From the NCBI RefSeq assembly GCF_035046485.1, contig NC_085136.1, positions 326,086,175 to 326,150,174 of the forward strand: a stretch of DNA of 64,000 nt, written 5' to 3'. The DNA is from Aedes albopictus (lineage: Eukaryota; Arthropoda; Insecta; Diptera; Culicidae). The stretch's first letter is position 1. Each line of letters starts with the position of its first letter. Position numbers and translations under genes: made by a program. The notes under the pieces were generated by a model. It saw only the letters and a list, made by a program, of their open reading frames with translations, did not search any database and was not told where the DNA came from. Below, piece after piece: positions 42,261-53,840 of this stretch.

Positions 42261-44110
42261 CTATCAGTGAAAGATGAAGCATAAGGGATGAAGGATGAGA
42301 GGTGTAGGATGTAGGATGAAATATGAGGGAACAAGGATTACGGATGTTGGAAGAAGGATGAAGAATTATGATGACTATAATAATAAGGGATGACGATTAA
42401 AGTAAAAAGGATAAAAGATAAGAGATATAGGGTGCAGTATGAATGATAAATGATGAAGGATATAGGATAAATGCAATGATATATGATGTAGGACATAAGA
42501 TGTAAGATATAGACTTGGGGCAAGACACTGTGCTGGAGAGTACATTTTCCTTCACAGAGTTGCTCAGAATTCCTCCGGATTGCTCCCGTTTCTGCTTGGG
42601 TGTTGCCTGATTCATCGCAAAATCAAGACAATATTGCCCGATATCTCGCCTTTCTTGCAGTTTTAGGGGTGTTTTTCAACAGATTTCGTCGATCATTGGT
42701 GAAAAGAGTTACTCAGAATTTCTCAGAGTTACTCTCGTTTTCACAGTGTCTTGCCCCTAGGATATAGATGAAGGGTGAATGATGATATTGATGATGACGA
42801 TGATGAAGAAGGTTAATGGATATAAGATATAGGATGAAGGATAAAGGATGCGGATAATGATGATGATTATGATAATGAGAGATGAAGGGTAAAGGATGAA
42901 GGATGGCGGTTGAAAGGTGTAGGATGTAGGATGGAGTTTGAAAGTCGGGAAGTTGGATGAAGAGTGAAGATGATGATGATGAAAGATGAAGGATTAAGGT
43001 GACTTGGTGCATCACAGAATTTTCATAGAAATCAATTTCAATTTTCAATGATTGTTTGCCTCGCAAAAAACGGGCATTTCTGCAGCCACGTAGCAGAAAA
43101 AGTATCACCCCACTCACCACGAGTGAGCATACGAGATGATACATTTTCATACAAATATGGTGACTGTTTTATCACTTTGAAATATCGAGCGAGATTTCAA
43201 TGATGCTGATGACGCACTACGCTTCCTTAAGTATGTAGGATGGAGGATTAAAGATGTAGATGGTAGAATGTAGAATGAAATATTAGGGATGAAGAATTAC
43301 TGATGCTTGAAGAAGGATGATGATGATGGTGATGATGATAATGATTAAAGATGAAGAATCTAGGATAAAGGATGAAGTATGAAAGATAAAGGATGAAGGA
43401 TCTAGGATGGGTCTAGGATGTAGGATATAGAATGGAAGATTTAGAATATTGATGATGATAATTAATATTATGATGATGGTGATTATGATGAAGGATGAAG
43501 TATATAGAATAAAGTATGGAGAATGCAGGATGTAGGATGAGGCGTTAAGAAAGTTGGATGAAGGATAAAAGGTGAAGATGACAATAATGATAATGAAAGA
43601 TGAAGAATCAAGGACGGAGGATGAAAGGCGGATGAAATTGTGGATGTTGAAAGAAGGATGAAGGAGACGATGAAGGATGATGATAATGATAATAATGCTT
43701 ATGATTATGATAAATAAGGATGAAGGTTAAAGTATGGAGGATGTAGGATGAAAAATGAAGTATGAAAGATAAATGATGAAGGATCTAGGATGGGTCTAGG
43801 ATGTAGGATATAGAATGGAAGATGTAAGATAAAGATGTAGGATATGAATGATTATTAATATTATGATGATGGTGATGGTGATGAAGGATAAGGGATATAT
43901 AATGAAGTATGGAGAATGCAGGATGTAGGATGAGGCGTTAAGGAAGTTGGATGAAGCATAAAGGGTGAAGATGACAATGATAATGATAATGAAATATAAA
44001 GAATCAAGGACGGAGATGTAGGATGAAGGATGGAGGACGAAGGAAGTAGGATGAAAGATAAAGGATGGGGATGATAATGATTATGATGATAGTGATGATG
44101 AAGAGAAGCT
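42260..44110. repeat. Low-complexity ggatgaagga / gatgatgat sequence
   Basis: Purine-rich phrases (aggatgaagg, atgatgatg, taggatgtagg) fill almost 1.9 kb on the plus strand. Two larger units near 43370-43560 and 43745-43990 are similar (ggatctaggatgggtctagg, gcaggatgtaggatgaggcg), so a duplication of about 375 bp is likely. No gene. Confidence 0.75.
42516..42758. mobile_element. 243-bp TIR MITE inside the LTR element
   Basis: Inverted ends ggggcaagacactgtg (42517-42532) and its complement (42742-42757). Inside, tctcagagttactc and ttgctcagaattcctc phrases. No clear target duplication. It breaks the ggatga-rich sequence, so it inserted into the LTR element or into its progenitor. Confidence 0.65.
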
Positions 44111-44415
44111 TACTTAGAAGGATCTGATTATTCGGTGATTTAAGGAAAACTAACAAATGCCTTTTAAGAGAATTTCGTGACAATTTGGTCAAAGTAAAAA
44201 TAATACTAATAAGATATTATAAAGGTGTCGAAAAAAAGTGATTGTAAATACGAAGATTGCAATAGTGATGATCAGCTATATTTTTTTTATGAATTAGAAG
44301 TTGTGCTTCAATAAAATTAAATGTAAATGTGGTTGATACAAAGTTATACAACATTTTTGTTTTTATTTTTATTTCTTTTTATGTTGCAAGCATAGAGAGT
44401 AGGACAGAGGGAGAA

Positions 44416-44646
44416 TGTAGGGGTTGAGAGAGATACTGAGAAAAAGATACATAGGGCATATAGCATTAGTAGCGGTGATGAACCATCGGAAAAACAAAGC
44501 AAACGATCAACACAAAATGAAACGTCAGTCTTGTAAAGTATTTCGCATGAGTAGGTTGCATCATTGCTTCCTTCTTCGTTCGCGTAGAGTTTGGGCCGGC
44601 GGAATCGGTTGGCCCGGAATGCCAAAGTGTCCGTCCGGACACGACA
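44416..44646 (+). repeat. Right LTR
   Basis: 231-bp copy of 39994-40224, preceded by the polypurine tract and followed by the atact duplication. Confidence 0.88.
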
Positions 44647-44651
44647 ATACT

Positions 44652-46462
44652 GAATCGCACTTTCTACAGCGGTTCTCCACGTCTTCGTGCAATATGTACC
44701 GCCCTGTACCGCCGATAGTTCTTCGTCGCAATTACCCGCTCCTGGATGGCTACCATGAAACCTTCTGTTTCCGAGAAGAAGTCACTCCGCACCAGCCACG
44801 CGTTCGACGCCGCCTTATCGATGTAATCGAGCTCCAGTTGATGGGGGTGCGTTCCATGCAACTCCTTCTGCTTCCACGCTAGATCATCTCGTCAACGATC
44901 TTGATGTCGCAGTTCAGCTAGTAATCCTCCTGCGCCAGATACAGGGCGTTGTAACCGTGGTCAGCTTCACATACAGTGCGGTACATTTCATGACGGTTAT
45001 GGCTTTCTACGAAGTATGCCCGCCACTGCTGGATCTGGAAGACACATAGTGCCTGGATATTGATGACGCCTCTTCCTCCTATTGCGCGTGGCAGGGTGAC
45101 TCTATCGATGCGAAACGACTTTGGATGGCTCATGCGGTGCTTGGTGAACGCCACTCGTACTGCTCGTTCTAACGCCTCGAGGTCAGTCTTGGTCCACTCT
45201 ACCACCCCAAAGCTGTAGGTCAATAGGGGTACAGCAGACGTATTGATCGCCTTCACTTTGTTGCCGACTGACAAAAAGCTCCTCAGAACACAGTTGACAC
45301 GATGCAAGAACTTGTCCTGCAGTTCCTTCTTGATCGCTGTGTGGCAAATACCTCTAAGTTGCAGGAAGCAGAGGTATTTGTAAGCTTCGCCTTCAACCAT
45401 ATTTCGAATCTCTTCCTGATCGTTGACGCAGAAACAGCTGGTGTACACTACTTGACCCCGGAGAAGATAGACTGACCGGCATTTATGAATTTCAAACTCC
45501 ATCCGGATGTCGTTACTGAACACCGTCACAAGCTGCAACAGTTGATGCAGCCTCTGTACTGATTCCGCAAACAGCTTCAGGTCGTCCATAAAGAAGGTGT
45601 GTGTATTCTTCTACTCCTTTCCCCACTTTTCAGTAGGTAGCCATAGTTGCATTGGTTGAGTTTTCTGCTGAGGGGGTTCATCGCAAGGCAGTAATAGCGG
45701 CACGTTATTGGTCTGTACTTTGCTGGGTCCTTCGGCAGAAGTTAAGTGATACCCCTGGTAAAGAATTCTGATAGCTGCATGGGGTTTTCTAGCACCATGT
45801 TGAAGTACTCCGCCATCCGCCAGTGAATCGTCGTGAGTTTTTTATACCAAAAAATGTGCACAAAATCGGGTCCTGGTGCAGCCCAATTTCTAGTATACCG
45901 GGTAGCCTCACGTATATCCTGGGCAGTTACTACAACCGCGATCATACACTGTCGCTCTTCTTCTGCCAACCACATCCCATCGTCGCTGTGCTGAACAGGG
46001 TTCCCCCATAGATTGACCCAGAACTGTGTGACGTCGCCAATCTCTGGAAGGCCTTGTCCATAATCAGGCTTGTCGTTTCGGATGCAGTTGTAGAATGTTG
46101 AACATCCGGTTTTGTTCTTTCCGCTTCGAACATTCTCCATAACGCGGCAATCGTTTCGCAAGAGCACTCAACTGCTGTACATGGGTATCGAGGATCTCCG
46201 TAATGTTGACATCTGTGAGATCTCGGAGTTCTGCGGGCTTCACAATTTCAGCAACATAATGAACTAGCCTCGTTGATCGATTCCCCTGCTTGTATTGTGT
46301 TAATCGACCAATCTTGGTCCGCAATGCAGCGATCCAGTTCTCCAAACGTCACATCCACGCGGATTTTTGTGTACTGGGGCCGCGTGTGCGACCTTCGCCA
46401 TCTCCTTGCGGGCGCGTCCCTAATCCCAGCGTCTTGACAGCAGCCACTGTAACCGTTCGTTA
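44652..46462 (-). mobile_element. R4/Dong-like LINE, reverse transcriptase region
   Basis: Minus strand in order: WIAALRTKIGRLTQYKQGNR, NWAAPGPDFVHIFWYKKLT (RT entry), MDDLKLFAESVQRLHQLL (motif C), LRSFLSVGNKVKAINTSA, VPLLTYSFGVVEWTKTDLEA, FSETEGFMVAIQERVIATKN. These phrases belong to LINEs with a C-terminal restriction-like endonuclease. The block between the RT entry and motif C (45600-45760) is deleted down to a remnant, and there are several frameshifts. The element is dead. Confidence 0.8.
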
Positions 46463-49400
46463 AACTATTCTTGAGGGTCGATAAAGCGCGGTGGCTTAAG
46501 CGCCACTCTCAGAGAGAGACCACCGGTCGTGTTGAAGTATGCCCGACTATGCTAGAGACTATTCCTCTCAGGGATGGTTTTCGAACGGTTCATCGAAAAA
46601 CGGCAGAATTGCTTCGAAAAACGCAAGATTAAGTTCTACTCTTTCGCAGGCTAACAGAACCTTAGGGAGAGCCGAAGGGGTGCTTACTCAATCGAGCAGA
46701 TTAACGGAACGAAACGTAACTAAAGGTAGTGAGTATGTTTATTAAAAATAAGCAACGTAAAACGTAATGTAACTGAACTAAATTTCAAAAATTTAACCGT
46801 TTATTTCTAGGCGACTCATTCGTGTTGGACGGAAATTTCAATACGGAATGGAAAGAGCAAACATGGCCATGTAAAAAAGAAGCTCTTGACGTACCTGCGC
46901 AGGTTTTTTGACGACGATCGATGGCGGGGCGACGACGAAGCTCGACGACTCGATGATGGCGTCCTTCGGTTCTCGAAGATGGCGGTACCTGGCGTGTTGG
47001 TGCTGCGTTTTGGCGCGCAGCGACGACGAGGAGACCCGTGTGCGTTATGGCCGTATTATCGTTGCGGAGGGAGTGGCGGCTGGACGGAAGCTTCCGGTTT
47101 ATCTCGACGAGAGTATGCGGCGGATGCCGTACGATTCCCGGGACGGTCCCTCACCAGTCGATAGGAGAGCTACAGAGCCCAGCGACCCGGCTTCGCGTAC
47201 TTAGGTTCCAACTATGACCGAGCGGGGAATACCACTACTCCTATGTACCTGGATTGTGACCGGGTTCGCGGCGTGCAATTGACGACACGCTGCACGCGAA
47301 CCAAAACTCTCGTTCCCTGGTCCACGGGGTTAGACGAAATTGGACCTACCTTCGGTTTTTGGCGACCGAGGGGGATTACTCGCTACGGAAAATAGCTTAG
47401 CGACTTCACTCCACTCCGTTTGGCTACCTTTAAAGGCGGGCCTTAGCTGGGCACACGGGTCGCGTTCAACGGACGAAAGGGCGGTTCACTCCGCCAATAA
47501 CACCCCGATTCGGCGATGACGATCGCCGAAATAGCACGGAAATCCAGCCGTACGAAAAAAGCGCTGCTGGGCGCTACACGTCCAACAGGAATTAGTTTTA
47601 ATAAGCGAATTAGTTTCAATAAGCACTTTTTAGAAATTATTAAATTAATTACCTTTTTTCGTAGTTTCTGCAACTGAATAAAATTATCAGCAGAATTCGC
47701 GGATTCTATGGACCTCGGTCCACTATACAAGAAAGAAAACCACAAAAAACGTTTTACATTACTTAGAAACACTTAAACTCACTCACTACTAAATTACCTT
47801 CAACTTTAGAAATAACTTTCACCAGAACTCAAACTTAACTTCAAATAACTTTCAACTTCTGACTCAACTAAACGTAATTTGGAGCTATCACTCGAAACTA
47901 TACTCGCGCACTTCTGCTTTCCAGCCGATTGTGTAGCGAAATGAACGAGTAGAAAATTGTCTTGCGCCTCGAAACCGTGCCTCTTTTCGAAAAGTCCGAC
48001 TATTGAACCATTACTCTATTATTAATAATCGCGCCAACTATTTTAGCATGGCGAATATCATGCATGGCGACAAATTTGCATCGCGCCTGTAATCCGCCAA
48101 AAGGTATGTACGCGCCATGCGTATCATGCTATAAAAGCGCTACTATCGAGGAAGCTTTAACAAACACTATGACAAATAAATTCCACAAGAGCATAAGTAA
48201 CAGGCACGAACCGATTTTACAAACATAAACGAAATATTTCAAAGTTGATAACTAATATACAAACATTAATGAAAAATCAATTTTATTTTTATTTTTATCT
48301 ACTTTTTTTAATTAAAAAAAACGCAAAACGTTACATCACCCCAACCATTTTTATGAAAATTTGATCAAGAATTTGATCAAATTTTCCTAACTCAAAACAA
48401 ACTTAAACGTTGCCATTTAAAACAAAACAATAATAATAAAAAAACAAAAACTGAACTGAACTGAAACAACAATAACAGATACTAAAGTCATTCGTTCATC
48501 GACGTACTGAATTCTATTCAATAATCCCTCAAAATACTAAACTGAACGTAACGAAAACCGTAATCGAACAACAGAAACTTTTCCGTCGATTTTTCGATTA
48601 CTCAACGAACTGCAATTAAATGCCACATCAAAAATCATTTTGACCCACTGTGCATTTAAATTTGCCTAAACGGACTCCTAACGGGACCACAATACGAATT
48701 CTACCCATCAAATTCGAATTTGACGAAAAACATAGAATTCGAACCAAATTCTAACCAAACCGTAACGGGAATATCGAACAGACCTAAAACATCGCACGAA
48801 CTACTTTGACAGTTTAGCGATCTGTCACTGTCACTCGCGGTTATGAAAAAATGAAAAAAATATGCCTCTCCGAGTAATGTCAAAACATCAATCAGAGTGG
48901 ACGGTGCAAAAAGAAGCGGAAAGAGCCAAACCTAAAATACGCGTAATTCGTCGATTACCGAGGATATTAATGAACGGGGGGAGTATTTCTGTTTTAGAAT
49001 CCCAACTTAGTAACTTAATTCAAGAATTTATTGCTTTTCTCTCCTTATTTCTTTTCTTTTCAGGTACTAAGGCAGACAATGGAAAAGGCGACAAGATGGA
49101 TGATCTGATTTGATGGAATCTAAGACTGATGAAAACAAAATGGATGAATTGGATGCTCGATTTGCTCATATGGAGTTAGCGACGGACAAACTAATATCAG
49201 TGGAACATAAACTGTATCCTGGCCCGTTGAATGATTAGTAATGCGCTGTCTACGCTTAAATTTTAATTTGGAATCCTAAGGTAAACAAAACAGCCACCCT
49301 ATATAACTAAACTTAACTAAAATGTATCTTATGTTTTAGGACTTACACCTTCGAAGAGACGAGGAAAAAAAAACAGTAATCAACGCTATAAAAGGAACTA

Positions 49401-49680
49401 TAAAAAGCTTTGGAAATATGACGACACATTAGATTACAACGAAAAAACTTCAGCAATGAATGGTGATTTGGTGAGATTAGTGCATATTTATAAACTTCAG
49501 CAACTAACGTAAATTTAAGTGATTTTATAAGGCTAGGTCGCGATTTTTGTTTATACTTACTAACGCTAACGTCCAATATACTGTGTTTACCATCTTTGTT
49601 GGTGGATTCACTGATGTGTTTTTTGTTATCCTTGTACATATCGATTTGTTATCTCATGTCATAGCTTTAAAACTTTTTCT
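46463..49680. other. Unassigned; probably 3' region and LTR of the gypsy element
   Basis: Lies between the gypsy integrase end (49681) and the LINE. It has a GC-rich block (46880-47460), an A-rich block (48290-48600) and a polypyrimidine stretch at 49034-49061 that would be a polypurine tract on minus, as expected before a 3' LTR. A plus-strand frame at 48862-49113 and the flanking sequence to 49470 look weakly coding (lysine-rich) but match nothing I know. I could not fix LTR ends because only one copy is present. Confidence 0.35.
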
Positions 49681-51336
49681 CTAGAATTTTTTCAAAAAAT
49701 TTGCGTGATAGATGCCTAAAACGTTATTATCCTTGTCGATTAACTCGTAGCTATCTCCTAAGGCTCTACTCACGAATGCTTCTGTGTATTTGGGTGCAAG
49801 TTTGCTACAATAATTCTTAGATTTGTCTGATTGAATCGTGCACTTCTTAAGAACTTTCTTTCCTACTTGGTAACTAGGGGCATTCTTATTAGATCTTAAG
49901 TTGTAGTATTTTGATTGTTTTTGATATGCATCGGCGAGATTTTTTCGAATTTCCTGATACAGTTTTTCTCGATCTTGATCGTTGAGACTTTCTTGGGGAG
50001 AAGTGTTAGTTTTTCGTAATCTTTCATACTCCATCCCGTTGGATATCATGTTCCGACCGAACGTGAGGAAGTAAGGCGTATACTTCGTTGAATCATGCAC
50101 AGAAGTTCGAATTGCACATGCAATTTTCTGCAAGTTCTCGGTCCATTGCGTGTGTTTCCCTTTCAAGGTGGCTCTTATTGCCGTCGTAACCACCTTATTG
50201 ACCCTCTCTGTATTGTTCACCTGAGGGTGATAGGAGGGCGTAAGCCAGTGCTTTACTCCATATTGCTTCAGCAGGGCAGCAAACTCCTTCGACGTAAACT
50301 GTGTTCCATTGTCAGTTAGTAGTATTTCTGGAACTCCAAATAACAAAAAAACGGTTTGTTCCAAAAATTGGACAAGTGATGATGCAGTTGCCTGTCTGAA
50401 TGGTTGAATCATCACAAATTTGGTAAATACGTCTGTTATAACTAATAGACAGGTGCATCTTCCCTTTCCTGAACATGGGAATGGCCCTACATAATCTAGG
50501 GTTAAAAACTGCCACGGGTACTCGCAGAACTTCTTCTGGGAACCCATCACAGGAGTAGGATTTATATTGATTCCCTTTGATGTCTTGCAGGATAAACAGT
50601 CCTTGCAGTATGTTTTGACATCCGAGGCCATCTTCGGCCAAAAATATCTCTCCTTGAGTGCCTTCAACGTTTTTTCAAATCCAAGGTGCGCTGAATCGTG
50701 TGTCGATTGTATCAGAGCTAGCCTTTCCGGTTCTGACGGGTAATATTTCCAATCAAACCGCTTGTCCGAAAGTTTTTGAGTTCCCCCTTGCTCTGTAAAC
50801 TTGTATATCTTGTTTGCCACAACCTTGAAGTCCTTAAATTCATGTGGAGATTTTTGTATTTTAGAGATCAATTCGGAATATTGATCATCAACCGAAATGG
50901 AATCGATGCGAGATAGGCAATCCGCAAGGATGTTATCCTTTCCCTTCCTGTACTGCAAATGGAAGTCATAAGACTGAAGTTTTAACGCCCACCGGAGCAA
51001 CCTCGAATTGGCATTCCCGGCTGAGATAGAGAACAGCCATGTGATGCTTCTGCAGTCTGTTATGATTGTAAAAGTCGATCCTTCGACATAATGTCTAAAG
51101 TTTTCAATGGCCAACAATACTGCCAGACACTCTCTTTCTGTTGCTGAATACTTCCGCTGCGTGGTAGAGAGCTTCTTACTGAAATAACCTATTATTCTCT
51201 TTCCGTCGTCAAACTCCTGTAAGAGTGCAGCTCCTACTGCCAGTTGTGATGCGTCAGTCTCAATCACGAAAGGACGCGAGTAATCAGGGTTAGCAAGAAC
51301 CGGTGCAGAAGTCAATACTGCCTTTAGTTCATCCAA
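49681..51336 (-). CDS. Ty3/gypsy Pol fragment: RNase H and integrase
   Basis: Open frame of 551 codons. RNase H: FVIETDASQLAVGAALLQ (D28), ATERECLAVL (E69), IITDCRSITWL (D94), KGKDNILADCLSR (D139). Integrase: zinc-binding H213, H217, C244 and C247; catalytic core LTLDYVGPFP (D281), FGVPEILLTDNGTQF (D342), HPQVNNTERVNK (E377). C-terminal part QVGKKVLKKC and a stop after GIYHANFLKKF. No chromodomain and no envelope. Just upstream on minus, FYQKFIPQYSHLTAPITDLL (51360-51460) is the end of the reverse transcriptase; the rest, plus protease and gag, is missing. Catalytic residues look intact, but the element cannot move alone. Confidence 0.9.
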   Translation of the reverse strand: MDELKAVLTSAPVLANPDYSRPFVIETDASQLAVGAALLQEFDDGKRIIGYFSKKLSTTQRKYSATERECLAVLLAIENFRHYVEGSTFTIITDCRSITWLFSISAGNANSRLLRWALKLQSYDFHLQYRKGKDNILADCLSRIDSISVDDQYSELISKIQKSPHEFKDFKVVANKIYKFTEQGGTQKLSDKRFDWKYYPSEPERLALIQSTHDSAHLGFEKTLKALKERYFWPKMASDVKTYCKDCLSCKTSKGININPTPVMGSQKKFCEYPWQFLTLDYVGPFPCSGKGRCTCLLVITDVFTKFVMIQPFRQATASSLVQFLEQTVFLLFGVPEILLTDNGTQFTSKEFAALLKQYGVKHWLTPSYHPQVNNTERVNKVVTTAIRATLKGKHTQWTENLQKIACAIRTSVHDSTKYTPYFLTFGRNMISNGMEYERLRKTNTSPQESLNDQDREKLYQEIRKNLADAYQKQSKYYNLRSNKNAPSYQVGKKVLKKCTIQSDKSKNYCSKLAPKYTEAFVSRALGDSYELIDKDNNVLGIYHANFLKKF

Positions 51337-51480
51337 AGCTTTTTCTGCCTCGTTGGACCACTTAAATTTTTTGGATTTCTTCAGCAGGTCCGTGATCGGA
51401 GCTGTTAGATGGCTGTATTGTGGTATAAACTTCTGGTAAAAAGTACTCCAAGTACTGTGGCTAAATATCCTGGTTTAGGA
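51337..51480 (-). pseudogene. Remnant of gypsy reverse transcriptase thumb
   Basis: In frame with the RNase H: TFYQKFIPQYSHLTAPITDL and KKFKWSNEAEKALDELK. Homology stops near 51470, where the R4-like LINE sequence begins. Confidence 0.75.
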
Positions 51481-51484
51481 TGCT

Positions 51485-52230
51485 TACTGCACTTGTTAAC
51501 CGATAGGAATTCCGCAGTTTTGGTATTCTGTGCCGGGACATGGGGTCCGTTTCACGGAACTGCGTGACTGCTGTGGCCACGTGGAGCGCTAGTTCATCTC
51601 GTAGTTGCTGTCATTGTGTATCCGCTGTTGGTCCTGGGAGGCAGTGGGTGCAGTCGAATCACGACTCTCACTTGCGTTCGATGCATCCAGCCCAACAGAA
51701 CTCCTTCTCGACGTTATCGCTCGATCTTGTCCTCTCCACCCCCAATTCCCTCTGCGCTTCCATCTAGATGCACTCCACTTCTGCAGCTGTGAGCATTATT
51801 ATGAAACATAATTGCTCGCTGCCGTGTGTACAGCTTGTTGAAGTCAAGCTGGTTCGCAAAGCGTGTGAATCTCTCGTTGAACATCTCCAGCATCCCTGAT
51901 CTACCGGACATGTCCGTCTCCATCCTCGTGCAGACAAAATAGCAGTAAATCACGTACATATTCATCTCCCTCGTCCACATGATCCGCTGTCGTCGGCCGC
52001 CTGCTAACGTGAGTGACTGACGTCGATCAGCCACAGCAACATTGGCAGGTGCAGCTTGGCCTTGGTGATTGCTATTGCTACCGTTTCTGCTCTGCGTTCG
52101 TGGTTGACTGGACGGCCGCTCTTGCACCACATCTTCTTCCAGCCGTTGGCCACTCGCTCTGTCCCCCGTTCCAGGACCAGCTCCAGTAGGGGCTCCCTCC
52201 TTGGGCGATCACATTCTTCGGTTCCTTCTT
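51485..52230 (-). mobile_element. R4/Dong-like LINE, N-terminal part
   Basis: Minus strand: RRQRIMWTREMNMYVIYCYF, METDMSGRSGMLEMFNERFT, LYTRQRAI, then QLRDELALHVATAVTQFRET and DPMSRHRIPKLR. These are N-terminal phrases of the same LINE group as 44652-46462. It runs on the same strand and in the right order, so the gypsy fragment probably inserted into one LINE copy. Confidence 0.7.
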
Positions 52231-53600
52231 ACTTGATTCCACAGGTTATTCGTCCTTGGTTGTATCCTCTGCAGTCCACGAGTATTTGAGAGATTGTTAT
52301 TTGTACTCCACACCACTTGCATAACGAAGAAGAGGTGCGATTGAGTATGTACGAGTGGGTCAGTCTAGTGTTACCTATCCTAAGTCTTGTCAGTATGGAC
52401 GTGGTAATCGTTTTCAAGTTTTGGAAAGGATTCCACGCTGGCTAAATGTCTGTTTACACATTTACCTGCTCTTAAAACGTGTGGGTGTGTATCTAGTTTC
52501 TCTGTAGTGTTCAGTTCGGTAATGAGACGACGATTGACCATCCTTTCGAACACTTTGCCAGGAGTGTTATTGGGCTATATCCGTCTTCTTTGCTTCGGTC
52601 GGCTTCAGGTTTCGGTATGGGTATCGCTGTGCCAGATTTCCATGGTTCCGGGAATTCGGTTGAAGAGTTCCAGCAAGGTAATTTTGGCACTGATAGCAAG
52701 ACGCTGCAACATTATGTAGCTTATGGTCGACTCCCGTTGAAGAACCTCTTTCGCGGTTGAGGGCTCACATAAGTTCTTCCAGAGCAAAGTCGACGTCGTA
52801 AAGTCCGTACGATCGCTGAGGTTTTGACTAAGTAAGTATAGATGTCTTTCTTGTGCAGCTTTTGGAATTTTTCGGTGTAGTTTGCCTTTGAAGATTTTCT
52901 TACCTTACCTTACCGATCAGGCTAAGGCCGGGGTGGCCTCTGCTGTCCATTGAAGCCGTCTCCATTCCACTCGGTCCATGGCTGTTTGTCTCCAATTCCG
53001 CACTCTGCGTAGGGTCCGCAGATCGTCCTCCACTTGGTCGACCCACCTCGTTCGCTGCGCACCACGTCTTCTTGTACCGAAGAGGATTTTCATCATAGTT
53101 CTCCGTTTTCTTTGAAATCTGTTGATTTTTCCCACACTTGCCCGGTTAGGCTGCTTTTTACTTTCAACGATTTTTTCCGCTTCTAGTTTTGACCGTGCTT
53201 CTTGGAGTTGTTTCAGCATTCCTGATTTACGTGGTTTCTCAGCATCCAGTCTTCGAAGTTCTCGTAGGCGTTTGCGTCTCAATTTCACAGGCGATTGTAC
53301 ATCGTCGTTCCAGCATATTACGGACTTAGGTTCATCTTTTCCAGATGATCTTGGTATGCTGATTTTCGCTGCAGCAATGACCTTGTCTGAAAACTCTTCA
53401 TACGACAAAAGTTGGCCTGGGCACAAGCTTAAGCTTGTGAGTTCTTCTTGAAGGTCCACTTAGCTTTTTCGTAGATATACTTAGTATATTATTTAATAAT
53501 TGAAACCAATTCAAATGCCCGCTGTGCATTCAACAGCTGGTTGAAATAGGATTTAGATGTCTGGAACAGATTTTGATGTTGGTTGAGAATCAAAGGTACA
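52231..53600 (-). mobile_element. I/Jockey-like LINE fragments with RNase H tail
   Basis: Minus strand: LTSLSLCPGQLLSYEEFSDK, VICWNDDVQSPVKLRRKRLR (linker before RT, 53090-53459); LLELFNRIPGTMEIWHSDT and ITLLAKCSKG (RT entry, 52510-52790); LTRLRIGNTRLTHSYILNRT and WCGVQITISQILVDCRGYN (end of the RNase H-type tail, 52240-52410). Most of the RT is deleted. A truncated copy of LINE family B (52906-53085) sits inside. Confidence 0.75.
52906..53085 (-). mobile_element. 5'-truncated LINE family B, 3' end only
   Basis: Nearly identical to 6536-6700: taccttaccgatcaggctaa, then the frame TRWVDQVEDDLRTLRRVRNW and QTAMDRVEWRRLQWTAEA. 5' truncation is the usual result of LINE insertion. Flanks share gaaaatc...ttc, a possible imperfect target duplication. 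Confidence 0.8.
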
Positions 53601-53602
53601 TT

Positions 53603-53840
53603 ACACAGCGCAACATTTTTTTTGTCTCAAGAGCAAGCTTATGTGTCTCTGACAGATTTTGCGCCGCTGAATCCGAATCCGAGCTCAGATTTGCTCCAGC
53701 ACGTCACAATTTTGAGCAATACCTCAATTTGTAGGGCAAAATATGCGATTTTGGGCTTTTTTGACTGCAAGCCGTTAAGCATGGAAATATATGTTTTAAG
53801 CAATCTAAGGATAAATGAGCTAATTTTTGTTACGCTGTGT
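53603..53840. mobile_element. 238-bp TIR MITE
   Basis: Imperfect inverted ends acacagcgcaaca and the complement of acacagcgtaaca. The interior has no coding. Target duplication not clear. Confidence 0.5.

Larger units (their letters stand above)
39994..44646. mobile_element. Non-coding LTR element (LARD/TRIM-like), 4.65 kb
   Basis: Two 231-bp direct repeats (39994-40224 and 44416-44646) begin TG and end CA, and are identical as far as I can see. The host LINE sequence atact is duplicated at 39989-39993 and 44647-44651. After the left LTR, tggcacagccggtaggt (40226 on) is a candidate primer-binding site. Before the right LTR, aggacagagggagaa is a polypurine tract. The orientation is therefore plus. 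The interior has no gag or pol. It holds about 950 bp of unknown DNA, a minisatellite (41190-42260) and ggatgatgaa-rich low-complexity DNA (42260-44110). It must borrow proteins from another element. Confidence 0.88.

Noticed and set aside
48128..48140. TATA-like sequence (ctataaaagcg) on plus
   Set aside because: No gene or element start could be tied to it, and the neighbouring gypsy element runs on minus.
52917..53459. Single 180-codon minus-strand protein
   Set aside because: It is a chance fusion of two LINE families: an I-like linker read into a truncated family B end.
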